Translations under genes and position numbers: made by a program
DNA from: Planctomycetota bacterium
GTDB taxonomy: Bacteria > Planctomycetota > Planctomycetia > Pirellulales > Pirellulaceae
Assembly (NCBI GenBank): GCA_024274855.1
Contig: JAJSAJ010000230.1
Coordinates: 1-12,928, forward strand
Reading direction: 5' to 3'
Length of the DNA stretch: 12,928 bases
Shown: in pieces, positions 7,241 through 12,901 of the stretch
Layout of the letters: every line of letters begins with the position of its first letter
Position numbering within the stretch: position 1 is the stretch's first letter
The notes under the pieces: generated by a model
What the model was told of the DNA's origin: nothing
What the model saw: the letters and a program-made list of their open reading frames with translations, nothing else
The model's database searches: none

Positions 7241-7996
7241 CTATTCTGGCGAGTTGGCATCCGCTGTCGTATTCGGCTGTTCACACTTCAGTTCGCGTTC
7301 CAACAAAATCGGCCTCAAGACACGTCGCCAGATTTCGTAACCTTGACGGTTCATGTGCAGCCGATCCTTGATGAAAATATCAGGACGCAGCTTGCCAGTG
7401 CTGTCGAACATGGGCGAGGCCACGTCAACATAGGTCATCCTCTTGTCATGGGCGCAAACGGCAGCAATCAGCTGGTTGGTTCGCTTCGCTACCGGCCACA
7501 GCGTCTCGCGTGCGCCACTCGGCTTGACTGCCAGGAAGTAGATCCGAGTCTTCGGCAGGGATTCGTGGATCTTGTCCGTCAATTTGATGAATGTATCTCG
7601 GATCTTCTCCGGGCTGATCTTGGCAGCCGTATCATTATCTCCTTCGTAAATCACAACCGCGCGCGGTTGGTATCGAATGATCACTCGGTCGCAGTAATGC
7701 AACAGATCATACATCGTGCTTCCGCCAAAGCCACGTGCAATCACCGTCAAGGGTTTCAAATCCTCGTGGATCAAACCATGCCACATCCGCAAACTCGAAC
7801 TGCCGGTACAGACAATCGCGCCGGTCGGTGGTGGCTGCAGCTTATCCTGCTTTTCAAAAGCGCGGATCGCCCCTTCAAATCGGTGCGGATCCGGATAAGC
7901 GTGCTCACTCGTTTCATCGGCCCGCAACTGGCCGGCTCCCATCCAGACAACAAGAGCAAGGCAAACGGTTGTACGAACGGAAAACGCCGGGAACAT
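7241..7996 (-). CDS. Secreted SGNH/GDSL-type hydrolase
   Basis: This is a predicted secreted esterase/lipase-like hydrolase of 251 residues, possibly a carbohydrate deacetylase; substrate unknown. The signal peptide is MFPAFSVRTTVCLALVVWMG with a likely cut near QLRA-DE. SGNH blocks are visible in order: block I VCTGSSSLRMW (GSSS replaces GDSx; probable nucleophile S67), block II ARGFGGSTM (G91/G92), block III YEGDND (N121) and block V DRLHMN (D211, H214). The frame stays open up to ATG 8092, but ATG 7996 is preferred: it has AAGGA eight nt upstream and begins directly with a signal peptide, whereas the extra 32 residues look non-coding. It ends in TAG, 51 nt before the Gfo/Idh/MocA start, so the two are probably co-transcribed. 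It is complete, with all catalytic residues present. Confidence 0.9.
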   Translation of the reverse strand: MFPAFSVRTTVCLALVVWMGAGQLRADETSEHAYPDPHRFEGAIRAFEKQDKLQPPPTGAIVCTGSSSLRMWHGLIHEDLKPLTVIARGFGGSTMYDLLHYCDRVIIRYQPRAVVIYEGDNDTAAKISPEKIRDTFIKLTDKIHESLPKTRIYFLAVKPSGARETLWPVAKRTNQLIAAVCAHDKRMTYVDVASPMFDSTGKLRPDIFIKDRLHMNRQGYEIWRRVLRPILLERELKCEQPNTTADANSPE

Positions 7997-8004
7997 ATCG
8001 TTAT

Positions 8005-8009
8005 TCCTT
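8005..8009 (-). promoter_or_regulatory. Ribosome binding site deciding the SGNH hydrolase start
   Basis: TCCTT on the plus strand is AAGGA on the coding strand, eight nt before ATG 7996. It supports this start over the in-frame ATG at 8092. Confidence 0.7.
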
Positions 8010-8477
8010 CCAATGCGAAAGAAGCGTGTTCCACATCGATAACATCTTCGTGGACCCGTTGCAACCATCGACCAGAAGATGGCGTCTAACACACCCCCAT
8101 TTTCGACGTGTATGTTTTTTCGGTCGAATCGATTCCTCGGACATCAGCCCGGATAGAACGTCACGGAATGCTCCGACTCAGTTTCACCGCCGGCTGATGC
8201 CACCCAGCCGACATGGAGTCGCTTGCCCCCATCAAAAGGGGACAAGTAGAAATCCGCGGCAGGCGATGAGTGGTAACGTCTTGAGGGCGGTGAGCATAAG
8301 CTGGGCCAACGGGAGGGGGAGACTGGAGGGGCAATTTCTCTAGTTCGGTGCACCTGGTCTTGTTGCGCCGGTGCTGGCCGCCCCGACCACACGGTGCCCT
8401 GATTCCCACGGCTGGAATCGAGCGACATGGATCTCAGTCCACCAATAAGCGTCAACATTTGTCACCCCCGGTCGAGC

Positions 8478-8512
8478 AATAGGGAATAGGGAATAGGGAA
8501 TAGGGAATAGGG
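8478..8512. repeat. (AATAGGG)5 tandem repeat with G-quadruplex potential
   Basis: There are five perfect head-to-tail copies of AATAGGG at 8478-8484, 8485-8491, 8492-8498, 8499-8505 and 8506-8512, followed by two more G. A sixth, isolated copy lies in GGAATAGGGAATG near 8649-8661. The plus strand gives five GGG runs spaced by exactly four bases, which meets the usual G-quadruplex pattern. It lies in no convincing gene. Confidence 0.9.
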
Positions 8513-8540
8513 GGCCTTGATCGTAACGTGGTCCAGGTAG

Positions 8541-8561
8541 GTCCCGCTTGCCGAGCGGGAC
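8541..8561. repeat. 8-bp perfect GC-rich hairpin
   Basis: GTCCCGCT at 8541-8548 pairs with AGCGGGAC at 8554-8561 around loop TGCCG. There is no T-run, so it is not a classic terminator. From memory, this kind of GC-rich palindrome recurs between genes in planctomycetes; that was not checked. Confidence 0.6.
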
Positions 8562-9014
8562 ATGGCGTAATCCAGGACGCTACACGAGGTTTGGAACTGC
8601 AGCCGGAACCTGTTTGCCTGCTGCTGGACCGGATTGCGATCACCGCCGGAATAGGGAATGAAACCGCATGAGGCGTAACAAGTTGTGCGGTTCCGGCCTC
8701 AGTGCGCCGACCTCCATGTTCCGCATTCCCGATTCGGTCCCATCGGACCGCTTGCCACGCGGAAGACCCCTCTTCGAGGACATTGCTCGCATGCCGACGC
8801 GCAACAAACCTCCAGCGTCCTAACGGCTCCAATTTGCCCAAAGGTCGGGGTTTTGACCAGGCCAGCCGCGCCCTCCCATGCAGCGACCCAGGATACGATC
8901 CAAGCCCGTCCTGAGCTGGCCTCTGACAGACACCCAACAGCGACCGATCCGGCCCCCCCTCGCCCTGGTAGACCCGGGCAGTCGGCGAACTCGGGGGGAT
9001 TAGTTCGCTTACAA

Positions 9015-9091
9015 GGGGTCAGACCCATTTTCGGCGACAACACGGGTACTTGTAAATGAACGCGTTTTCCGCCGAAAATTGCGTCAGACCC
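9015..9091. repeat. REP-like/MITE-like palindromic element
   Basis: The element is framed by a direct repeat, GTCAGACCC at 9018-9026 and 9083-9091; the left copy sits in GGGGTCAGACCC, itself a GGGTC/GACCC palindrome. Just inside are 10-bp perfect inverted arms, ATTTTCGGCG (9027-9036) and CGCCGAAAAT (9070-9079), with a 33-nt loop. GGGTCAGACCC-type palindromes are typical of REP elements mobilised by Y1 (RAYT) transposases; no transposase gene is in the window. Confidence 0.6.
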
Positions 9092-9166
9092 TGGCGGCGT
9101 GAACGGCTACCAAAAAACCCTCCGCACCAATCCGAACCCCTGTATCCAGATGCATCGCCATGCGGT

Positions 9167-9172
9167 TATAAT
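9167..9172 (+). promoter_or_regulatory. Possible -10 box for the small TPR gene
   Basis: A perfect TATAAT lies 63 nt before ATG 9236. No good -35 is present at 16-18 nt (nearest TATCCA at 9143-9148), so it is a candidate only. Confidence 0.4.
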
Positions 9173-9235
9173 CAGCGCGTATGTTGGCGACGACTGGTCG
9201 CCGTGCGGCACAGACCTTTTTTTCGGACGTAGGCA

Positions 9236-9577
9236 ATGGGCATTTTGAACAAAGCGTTTGGTGGATTTTCGTCGCGTGGCAAAGCGTTGAACGTGTACAA
9301 GCGTGGAATGACCAAAGCGGATCAACGAGATCTTCCTGGAGCGATTGCCGACTATTCCACCGTGATCGCCATGAAAAGTGTTCCCGGAGATGTCAAAGCC
9401 ATGGCACTGCTAAACCGGGCTTTGGCCTACTCACGGTCGCACGAACAGGAAAAGGCGGAAGCCGATCTGGCGACCGTCTTGGCGATGCCAGACGCGACGG
9501 CCCAGGTCCGTTCGGCCGCAAACGAAAAGTTACAGCGAATGCGAAAGATCAAGGCTCGGCAAGACACCCAGAAGTAA
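9236..9577 (+). CDS. Small TPR-like protein
   Basis: This is a 113-residue soluble protein of unknown role, probably a helical protein-interaction module. Residues about 18-50 (VYKRGMTKADQRDLPGAIAD, then YSTVIAM) fit a TPR helix pair, with the typical G-A-I-x-D-Y spacing. A second pair follows at about 54-88 (MALLNRALAYSRS, then EKAEADLATVLAM), and a charged tail ends in DTQK. There is no signal peptide or membrane segment. ATG 9236 has only a weak purine stretch upstream, but a TATAAT lies 63 nt ahead. It stands alone on its strand, between the REP-like element and the interrupted aldo/keto reductase on the other strand. TPRs usually come in three or more, so this may be a minimal or decayed member. 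That it is a gene is likely from codon use and motif; its function is unassigned. Confidence 0.7.
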   Translation: MGILNKAFGGFSSRGKALNVYKRGMTKADQRDLPGAIADYSTVIAMKSVPGDVKAMALLNRALAYSRSHEQEKAEADLATVLAMPDATAQVRSAANEKLQRMRKIKARQDTQK

Positions 9578-9931
9578 CTCCAGCCTTGCAGAACTTCTAG
9601 CGTACAATCGGCTTTTGGCCCATCGAAAATAGGGCACTTCGACCCAATGCGATTGGATTCCAGACTTAGCGCACGGTGACTTCTGGGAACATAGCAATCA
9701 ATTCGATTTGAGTCTTCGCTTGATGGCCTACAAGGCCACCGTACGGCTGTTTCTTTGGAGGCAGACGGGAAAGGGCCGGCGAATCAATTATTGTCGTGTT
9801 TATTGGGGGGCGTTCGTGCGGCGATCCTCCTTAGCGGCGAGACTGATTCACCCATGGGACGAGCCCATGGGGGTCTGTACGCGAAAGAGTGCGACACTTA
9901 TTGATTGGCGAATTCTAAGACAGACCGCACA
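9578..9931. other. Convergent intergenic region with a dispersed repeat copy
   Basis: This 354-nt gap lies between the TPR gene stop and the aldo/keto reductase stop on the other strand. A 5-bp hairpin (TGGCC/GGCCA near 9723-9737) and the CCCATGGG-type repeat at 9831-9875 are the only structures noticed. The plus-strand frames running from here to about 10840 mirror the reductase and are not genes. Confidence 0.5.
9831..9875 (+). repeat. 45-bp dispersed repeat with CCCATGGG hairpin, copy 1
   Basis: CCCATGGG at 9851-9858 and 9864-9871 flanks loop ACGAG. Because each 8-mer is its own reverse complement, the pair forms an 8-bp stem. The surrounding sequence, from TTAGC through GATTCACC, matches the reverse complement of 12786-12831 over about 45 bp with few mismatches. 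Confidence 0.75.
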
Positions 9932-10288
9932 TCACGTTGCCAACGCGTTGTTGAGTCGCCCGATCGCTTCATCCACTTCACTTTGGTTCGCAAAGCCGAT
10001 CACGACCGCCGTGACGCAACCGAGTCCCATGACGAAACGGGCGGCCTTTTCGCGATCGGCGGGATCTTGGAACGAGCCGTTCCCGATCAACTTCATCCCG
10101 ATCACGCCCTTACCGTTCGCATGCATCTGTTTGATGTACTTGACCACCTTCGGGACATCTCCTGGCTCGGTCCATTTACCGGTCGGTCCATCGACGTGCT
10201 TTCCTTGCGGATTGATCCTGACCAATCCGACATCGACCCACGAACAATCGGGCGCCGCACTCAAACTCTGCAGGCCGTGGCACGACAT
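9932..10288 (-). CDS. C-terminal part of the aldo/keto reductase, downstream of the in-frame TAG
   Basis: The frame is the same as that of the 10825 start and is open again from 10309 (QILRAHG), with ATG 10288 the first standard start; no ribosome binding site is seen before it. The product has SCHGLQSLSAAP, WVDVGLVRINPQG and MKLIGNG, and ends IGFANQSEVDEAI then GRLNNALAT. This is the C-terminal half of the TIM barrel, with the usual late cofactor-binding strand and terminal helices of the aldo/keto reductase superfamily. It lacks the catalytic residues, which lie in the upstream part, and has no export signal, so it is unlikely to work alone. With readthrough the protein would be 297 residues, a normal length. 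Confidence 0.8.
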   Translation of the reverse strand: MSCHGLQSLSAAPDCSWVDVGLVRINPQGKHVDGPTGKWTEPGDVPKVVKYIKQMHANGKGVIGMKLIGNGSFQDPADREKAARFVMGLGCVTAVVIGFANQSEVDEAIGRLNNALAT

Positions 10289-10309
10289 GCCGTGTGCTCG
10301 CAGGATTTG

Positions 10310-10312
10310 CTA
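10310..10312 (-). other. In-frame TAG splitting the aldo/keto reductase gene
   Basis: On the coding strand the codons are AAA GCG AAA GAG, then TAG, then CAA ATC CTG CGA GCA CAC GGC. They encode KAKE-stop-QILRAHG, where family members typically run on (KE-K/Q-Q-x-RAHG pattern, from memory). AAG (Lys) and CAG (Gln) are each one substitution from TAG. The next base is C. TAG ends other genes here (7241-7243, 4547-4549), so it is a normal stop in this genome. Confidence 0.85.
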
Positions 10313-10825
10313 CTCTTTCGCTTTGGACAAACCATCTCGCATACGTTCCAGTCGCTTGGGCCAGTCGTTCCGCCGCGTGCAATGGATCAAAACCGAATCG
10401 AAGTAATCGGTTCCAAGCTCCTTGCGAAAACGGTCGAGCGTTTTCGCAACATTATCGGCATCTTGTATCCGCATTTTCGTTTGGATAAACAGCTCGTCAC
10501 GAGGCAGCCCTTTCAGGGCCGAGCGCAACATCTCATGGGTCTTATAGTTGTCCGCCGTATCGAAGTAGCGAATTCCCTGATCGTAAGCGTACCGAACCAG
10601 ACGGTCGAACGCCGCCTGCCCCAATTCACGCTGGATGCGCCCGCCCTGCGAACCGGTTCCCATTCCCAGCCGACTAGGCCGCACACCGGTTTTGCCCAAC
10701 ACGACACGGTCAACAGCGGTTCGCTTCTGGCCAGACTCCGCGGCAATACCGGATCCAACGACCGCCGCCGCAGCCGTTGCCGCCGCACTTTGCACCATAA
10801 AAGAACGTCGATCAATACGCGTCAT
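10310..10825 (-). CDS. Aldo/keto reductase with twin-arginine signal, N-terminal part (interrupted by TAG)
   Basis: This is a predicted exported NAD(P)H-dependent oxidoreductase of the aldo/keto reductase superfamily; substrate unknown. The TAT motif DRRSFMVQSA (5-14) is followed by an Ala-rich hydrophobic stretch. The barrel starts at VVLGKTGVRPSRLGMGTG. The catalytic tetrad is complete: D89 in YFDTADNY, Y94, K117 in QTKMR and H148 in SVLIHCT. Start: ATG 10825 has AGGAG eight nt upstream; the in-frame ATG 10861 would put 12 extra residues before the signal and is not preferred. The product stops at TAG after 171 residues, mid-barrel, so this half alone would not fold as a full TIM barrel. 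The rest of the enzyme follows in the same frame to 9932. It lies downstream of the SHD1/retropepsin gene on the same strand but 367 nt away, so it probably has its own promoter. Confidence 0.88.
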   Translation of the reverse strand: MTRIDRRSFMVQSAAATAAAAVVGSGIAAESGQKRTAVDRVVLGKTGVRPSRLGMGTGSQGGRIQRELGQAAFDRLVRYAYDQGIRYFDTADNYKTHEMLRSALKGLPRDELFIQTKMRIQDADNVAKTLDRFRKELGTDYFDSVLIHCTRRNDWPKRLERMRDGLSKAKE

Positions 10826-10833
10826 GTCAAGCT

Positions 10834-10838
10834 CTCCT
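10834..10838 (-). promoter_or_regulatory. Ribosome binding site of the aldo/keto reductase
   Basis: CTCCT on the plus strand is AGGAG on the coding strand, eight nt before ATG 10825. It supports that start over ATG 10861. Confidence 0.75.
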
Positions 10839-10848
10839 GAAATACGAT

Positions 10849-10863
10849 GGTAACCGTTCACGG
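10849..10863 (-). repeat. Dispersed CCGTGAACGGTTACC motif, copy 1
   Basis: GGTAACCGTTCACGG is identical over 15 bp to 12690-12704, and its reverse complement core CCGTGAACGG recurs at 11077-11086. It is immediately followed by GGTAACC, giving a short direct repeat of GGTAACC. It lies just upstream of the aldo/keto reductase ribosome binding site. Confidence 0.65.
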
Positions 10864-11192
10864 GTAACCAGCTTTCTTAGGGTCTGTTCCGTACCGAAGG
10901 CACGCCCCTCCGCGAGGTACAGGGGGAAGCCAATGCGAGTCTCGCGAACAGTGGCGTACCCCTGGGTTTATTTGACCGTCCCTTCGGGACTAATACGATG
11001 CGAACACTCCTTCACGACTGGAACAAAAACGCCAAACAACTCATAGAATCTCACGATCGCGTTCCCGGCCAAAAGGCCGTGAACGGCGACACATAATGGA
11101 AGCAATGCCGATCCACCTGACAGCCCACACTCGGAAGAGCATTCATGCCCGCCCAACGTCGCTCACGTGCCCCATCCCGTACTGACAGGCAG
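10864..11192. other. Intergenic region between SHD1 protein and aldo/keto reductase
   Basis: The gap holds the reductase promoter (not identified) and possible terminators of the gene upstream. A GTCCC/GGGAC hairpin with a three-base loop is at 10976-10988 and a stronger hairpin at 11060-11085. Short minus-strand open frames (10968-11156, 11051-11257) lack motifs and the second overlaps the SHD1 gene end; neither is called. Confidence 0.5.
11060..11085. terminator. 11-bp stem-loop after the SHD1 gene, possible terminator
   Basis: CGTTCCCGGCC (11060-11070) pairs with GGCCGTGAACG (11075-11085) with one mismatch around loop AAAA (TTTT on the minus strand). It lies about 110 nt downstream of the minus-strand stop at 11193. 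There is no T-run, so efficiency is uncertain. The right arm contains most of the dispersed CCGTGAACGG decamer. Confidence 0.4.
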
Positions 11193-12497
11193 TTATTTCG
11201 GCGCAGGTTCGCTGCCGCCACGACGCGGTCGCCGTGTCGCCCCGTTGTCTGACACATTGACGCGAACTAGTGTCAACGTCTCCTTCTGCGCATCGACTTG
11301 AAACTTGAACTTCCCTAGGAAACTCATCCCCAACAGTGGTGGAGCATTACTTGCCTCACGAGACAATACGGCACATTCGACATTCTTGGCGATAAACTGT
11401 CCGACACGCACCGAATCGAGCATCACAAGATGGCCATTGATCGTCCGACCGTCCGCCAACGACAACCGAATCTGCCGGTCGTTCGCGGTGATCATTATCC
11501 CACAACGCATTGCCACGTCATGCGGGAGGCTGACGATCCCAGCCCCCGAATCGAGCACCATATCCTGCTTGTGATTTCCATTGACAACCACCGACACGTG
11601 AAACGTCGAACCCTGTCGTCGCAACGGAATCGACTCGGTTAGAATCTCTCCTTCCAGGCCCTCCAGACGCGTGACCGACCTCTGCAGCCCTCGTGACTCA
11701 GCAAACGTGTGACTCTTGCCTGTAACTCGGTCCAGTTGAGCCAGCAGCGTTTTGACCGACGAATCCTCGGCCATTGTCTTGTACGTCTGGCTGATCGTAT
11801 CAATCTGTTTACGCAACTTCAAAACCAGATCGATGTAGTCTTCTCGTACGTCGTTGGTTGAACCTCGAATCGCCTTGATCCGCTGCTCCTGATTCTTAAG
11901 TGCCCACTGCATCAGCTGAATCTGGCTCTGATTCGAATTGATCGCAGCGACAAGCCTATTATTCGACGCGACATCATTTGGGTTAATGCCGGCCAACTGG
12001 GCGTTTAACCTGGCATTGATCGCAATGAGCCCGTTAGTTTGTTTCTTGATCTCGGCCTCTTGCTGTTGCGCCATCGCGACGCCGCGGCTTGCCGTCACAA
12101 GTTTCTTGCGTAAGTCGGAAACGGCACGAAACGATCGGCTCACGTCACCCTCGGCAACCAGAATAACCGTCGAGCCACTCACGCGCATTCCGTTGGCTTT
12201 CAAATCGGCTTGAATCTTCTTCAAGGCATCCGGACCATCACCCATCGGCGGCCGCCCACCTCGATCCAGCGTCGCCAAATAAGTCCGGTCCGCGTCACTC
12301 AGTTTCTCCACCGAAACGGCCACGAGCGATCCATCCTTTTTCTTCAAATGGACCTGCTTGCCCTCCACGCGAACCAACTCGGCCTGCACCTTATGCTGCC
12401 CGTTCGAACTGGTCCATGTCCTGAACGCACCCTGAGCGACAACGGCCGCACTGACCTGAACCAAGAACAAAACGGACCACATCAACCGCAATCTCAT
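11193..12497 (-). CDS. Secreted SHD1-domain protein with helical middle and retropepsin-like aspartyl protease domain
   Basis: This is a 434-residue predicted secreted protein, likely an aspartic peptidase or a binding protein built on that fold. The signal peptide is at residues 1-21 (cut near VVAQG). An SHD1 (SLA1 homology domain 1) follows at about 25-76: RTWTSSNGQHKVQAELV, then GKQVHLKKKDG, then LSDADRTYL; this domain is frequent at the start of planctomycetal secreted proteins. A Gln/Asn-rich, probably coiled-coil region covers about 120-260. The clan AA domain is at about 298-412: MVLDSGAGIVSL carries the D-S/T-G-A active-site motif (D316), and PPLLGMSFLGKFKF (386-399) is the usual second landmark. 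Such single-lobed proteases must dimerise to form an active site. The tail is basic and Pro-rich. ATG 12497 has GGGAG eight nt upstream. The combination is readable with confidence; the target is unknown. The DSG variant of DTG is known in active retropepsins. Confidence 0.9.
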   Translation of the reverse strand: MRLRLMWSVLFLVQVSAAVVAQGAFRTWTSSNGQHKVQAELVRVEGKQVHLKKKDGSLVAVSVEKLSDADRTYLATLDRGGRPPMGDGPDALKKIQADLKANGMRVSGSTVILVAEGDVSRSFRAVSDLRKKLVTASRGVAMAQQQEAEIKKQTNGLIAINARLNAQLAGINPNDVASNNRLVAAINSNQSQIQLMQWALKNQEQRIKAIRGSTNDVREDYIDLVLKLRKQIDTISQTYKTMAEDSSVKTLLAQLDRVTGKSHTFAESRGLQRSVTRLEGLEGEILTESIPLRRQGSTFHVSVVVNGNHKQDMVLDSGAGIVSLPHDVAMRCGIMITANDRQIRLSLADGRTINGHLVMLDSVRVGQFIAKNVECAVLSREASNAPPLLGMSFLGKFKFQVDAQKETLTLVRVNVSDNGATRRPRRGGSEPAPK

Positions 12498-12505
12498 GGA
12501 AACGG

Positions 12506-12510
12506 CTCCC
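12506..12510 (-). promoter_or_regulatory. Ribosome binding site of the SHD1/retropepsin gene
   Basis: CTCCC on the plus strand is GGGAG on the coding strand, eight nt before ATG 12497. Confidence 0.65.
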
Positions 12511-12689
12511 TACAATAGGACTTGTTGACGGCCCCCTCACGGAGGCATCACACACGCATATTGTCTTGGATACTCGTCAAGAATTCAAGCAACCGGCCCC
12601 TTAACTCGCTGAAAATGCCGCTGGCAGGTCGACCAAATCCCGCAAACTTCGCCCCTTCATGCGGCATGCGACAGGGACCAACAGAAAAC

Positions 12690-12704
12690 GGTAACCGTTC
12701 ACGG
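12690..12704 (-). repeat. Dispersed CCGTGAACGGTTACC motif, copy 2
   Basis: The 15-bp sequence GGTAACCGTTCACGG is identical to that at 10849-10863. It lies outside genes, between the SHD1 gene start and the CCCATGGG repeat. Confidence 0.65.
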
Positions 12705-12785
12705 CGAGAGTGCGTGGAGCGGCATTTATCATTTGTCATTTTTTGGTAACACTTTAGCCAAATGGAGAACGCACGTTCGTCGAAG

Positions 12786-12831
12786 GGCCCCCATGGGCTT
12801 GTCCCATGGGTGAATAAGTCTCTCGAGCTAA
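12786..12831 (-). repeat. 45-bp dispersed repeat with CCCATGGG hairpin, copy 2 (inverted)
   Basis: CCCATGGG at 12790-12797 and 12803-12810 flanks loop CTTGT, an 8-bp stem. Read on the minus strand, the whole segment matches 9831-9875 (TTAGC, CGAGA, ATTCACCCATGGGAC, AGCCCATGGGGG) with few changes. Confidence 0.75.
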
Positions 12832-12856
12832 AAAGCATGTGATGAAAATCCCCTTT

Positions 12857-12897
12857 CCGCTCCCTCCCCGCCGCCTTTGGCGGCGGGGAGGGAGCGG
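12857..12897. repeat. 19-bp perfect GC-rich hairpin with TTT loop
   Basis: The arms at 12857-12875 and 12879-12897 are perfect reverse complements (left arm begins CCGCTCCCTCCCCG) around loop TTT. It is the strongest hairpin in the window. On neither strand does a T-run follow, so a classic intrinsic terminator is not supported, but it could block transcription or protect RNA ends. Confidence 0.85.
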
Positions 12898-12901
12898 CCG
12901 T

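Larger units (their letters stand above)
7997..9235. other. Long gene-free, repeat-bearing intergenic region
   Basis: About 1.2 kb lies between the SGNH hydrolase start and the small TPR gene. Open frames exist on both strands (for example 8144-8458 minus, 8452-8937 minus, 8699-9043 minus, 7735-8343 plus), but their products are Arg/Pro/Ser/Cys-rich without motifs and they overlap repeats. The region should hold the promoters of both divergent flanking genes. It holds a 7-mer tandem repeat, a strong hairpin at 8541-8561, a weaker one at 8735-8750 (CGGTCC/GGACCG) and a REP-like element at 9015-9091. It may be a decayed region; no remnant could be identified. Confidence 0.6.

Noticed and set aside
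7343..8089. 248-codon plus-strand open frame
   Set aside because: It is antisense to the SGNH hydrolase, which shows all catalytic blocks; no motif in the antisense product.
8452..8937. 161-codon minus-strand open frame
   Set aside because: Its C-terminal part is a translation of the AATAGGG array (repeated IPYSLFP) and the rest lacks any motif.
8699..9043. 114-codon minus-strand open frame in the gene-free region
   Set aside because: It starts within the REP-like element and is Cys/Gly/Arg-rich without motifs; such frames commonly arise from repeat sequence.
9905..10840. 311-codon plus-strand open frame
   Set aside because: It is antisense to the aldo/keto reductase, which has a TAT signal, catalytic tetrad and ribosome binding site on the other strand.
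9831..12831. Composite transposon bounded by the inverted 45-bp repeats
   Set aside because: No transposase or integrase lies between them and no target duplications were seen; a dispersed intergenic repeat is the simpler reading.
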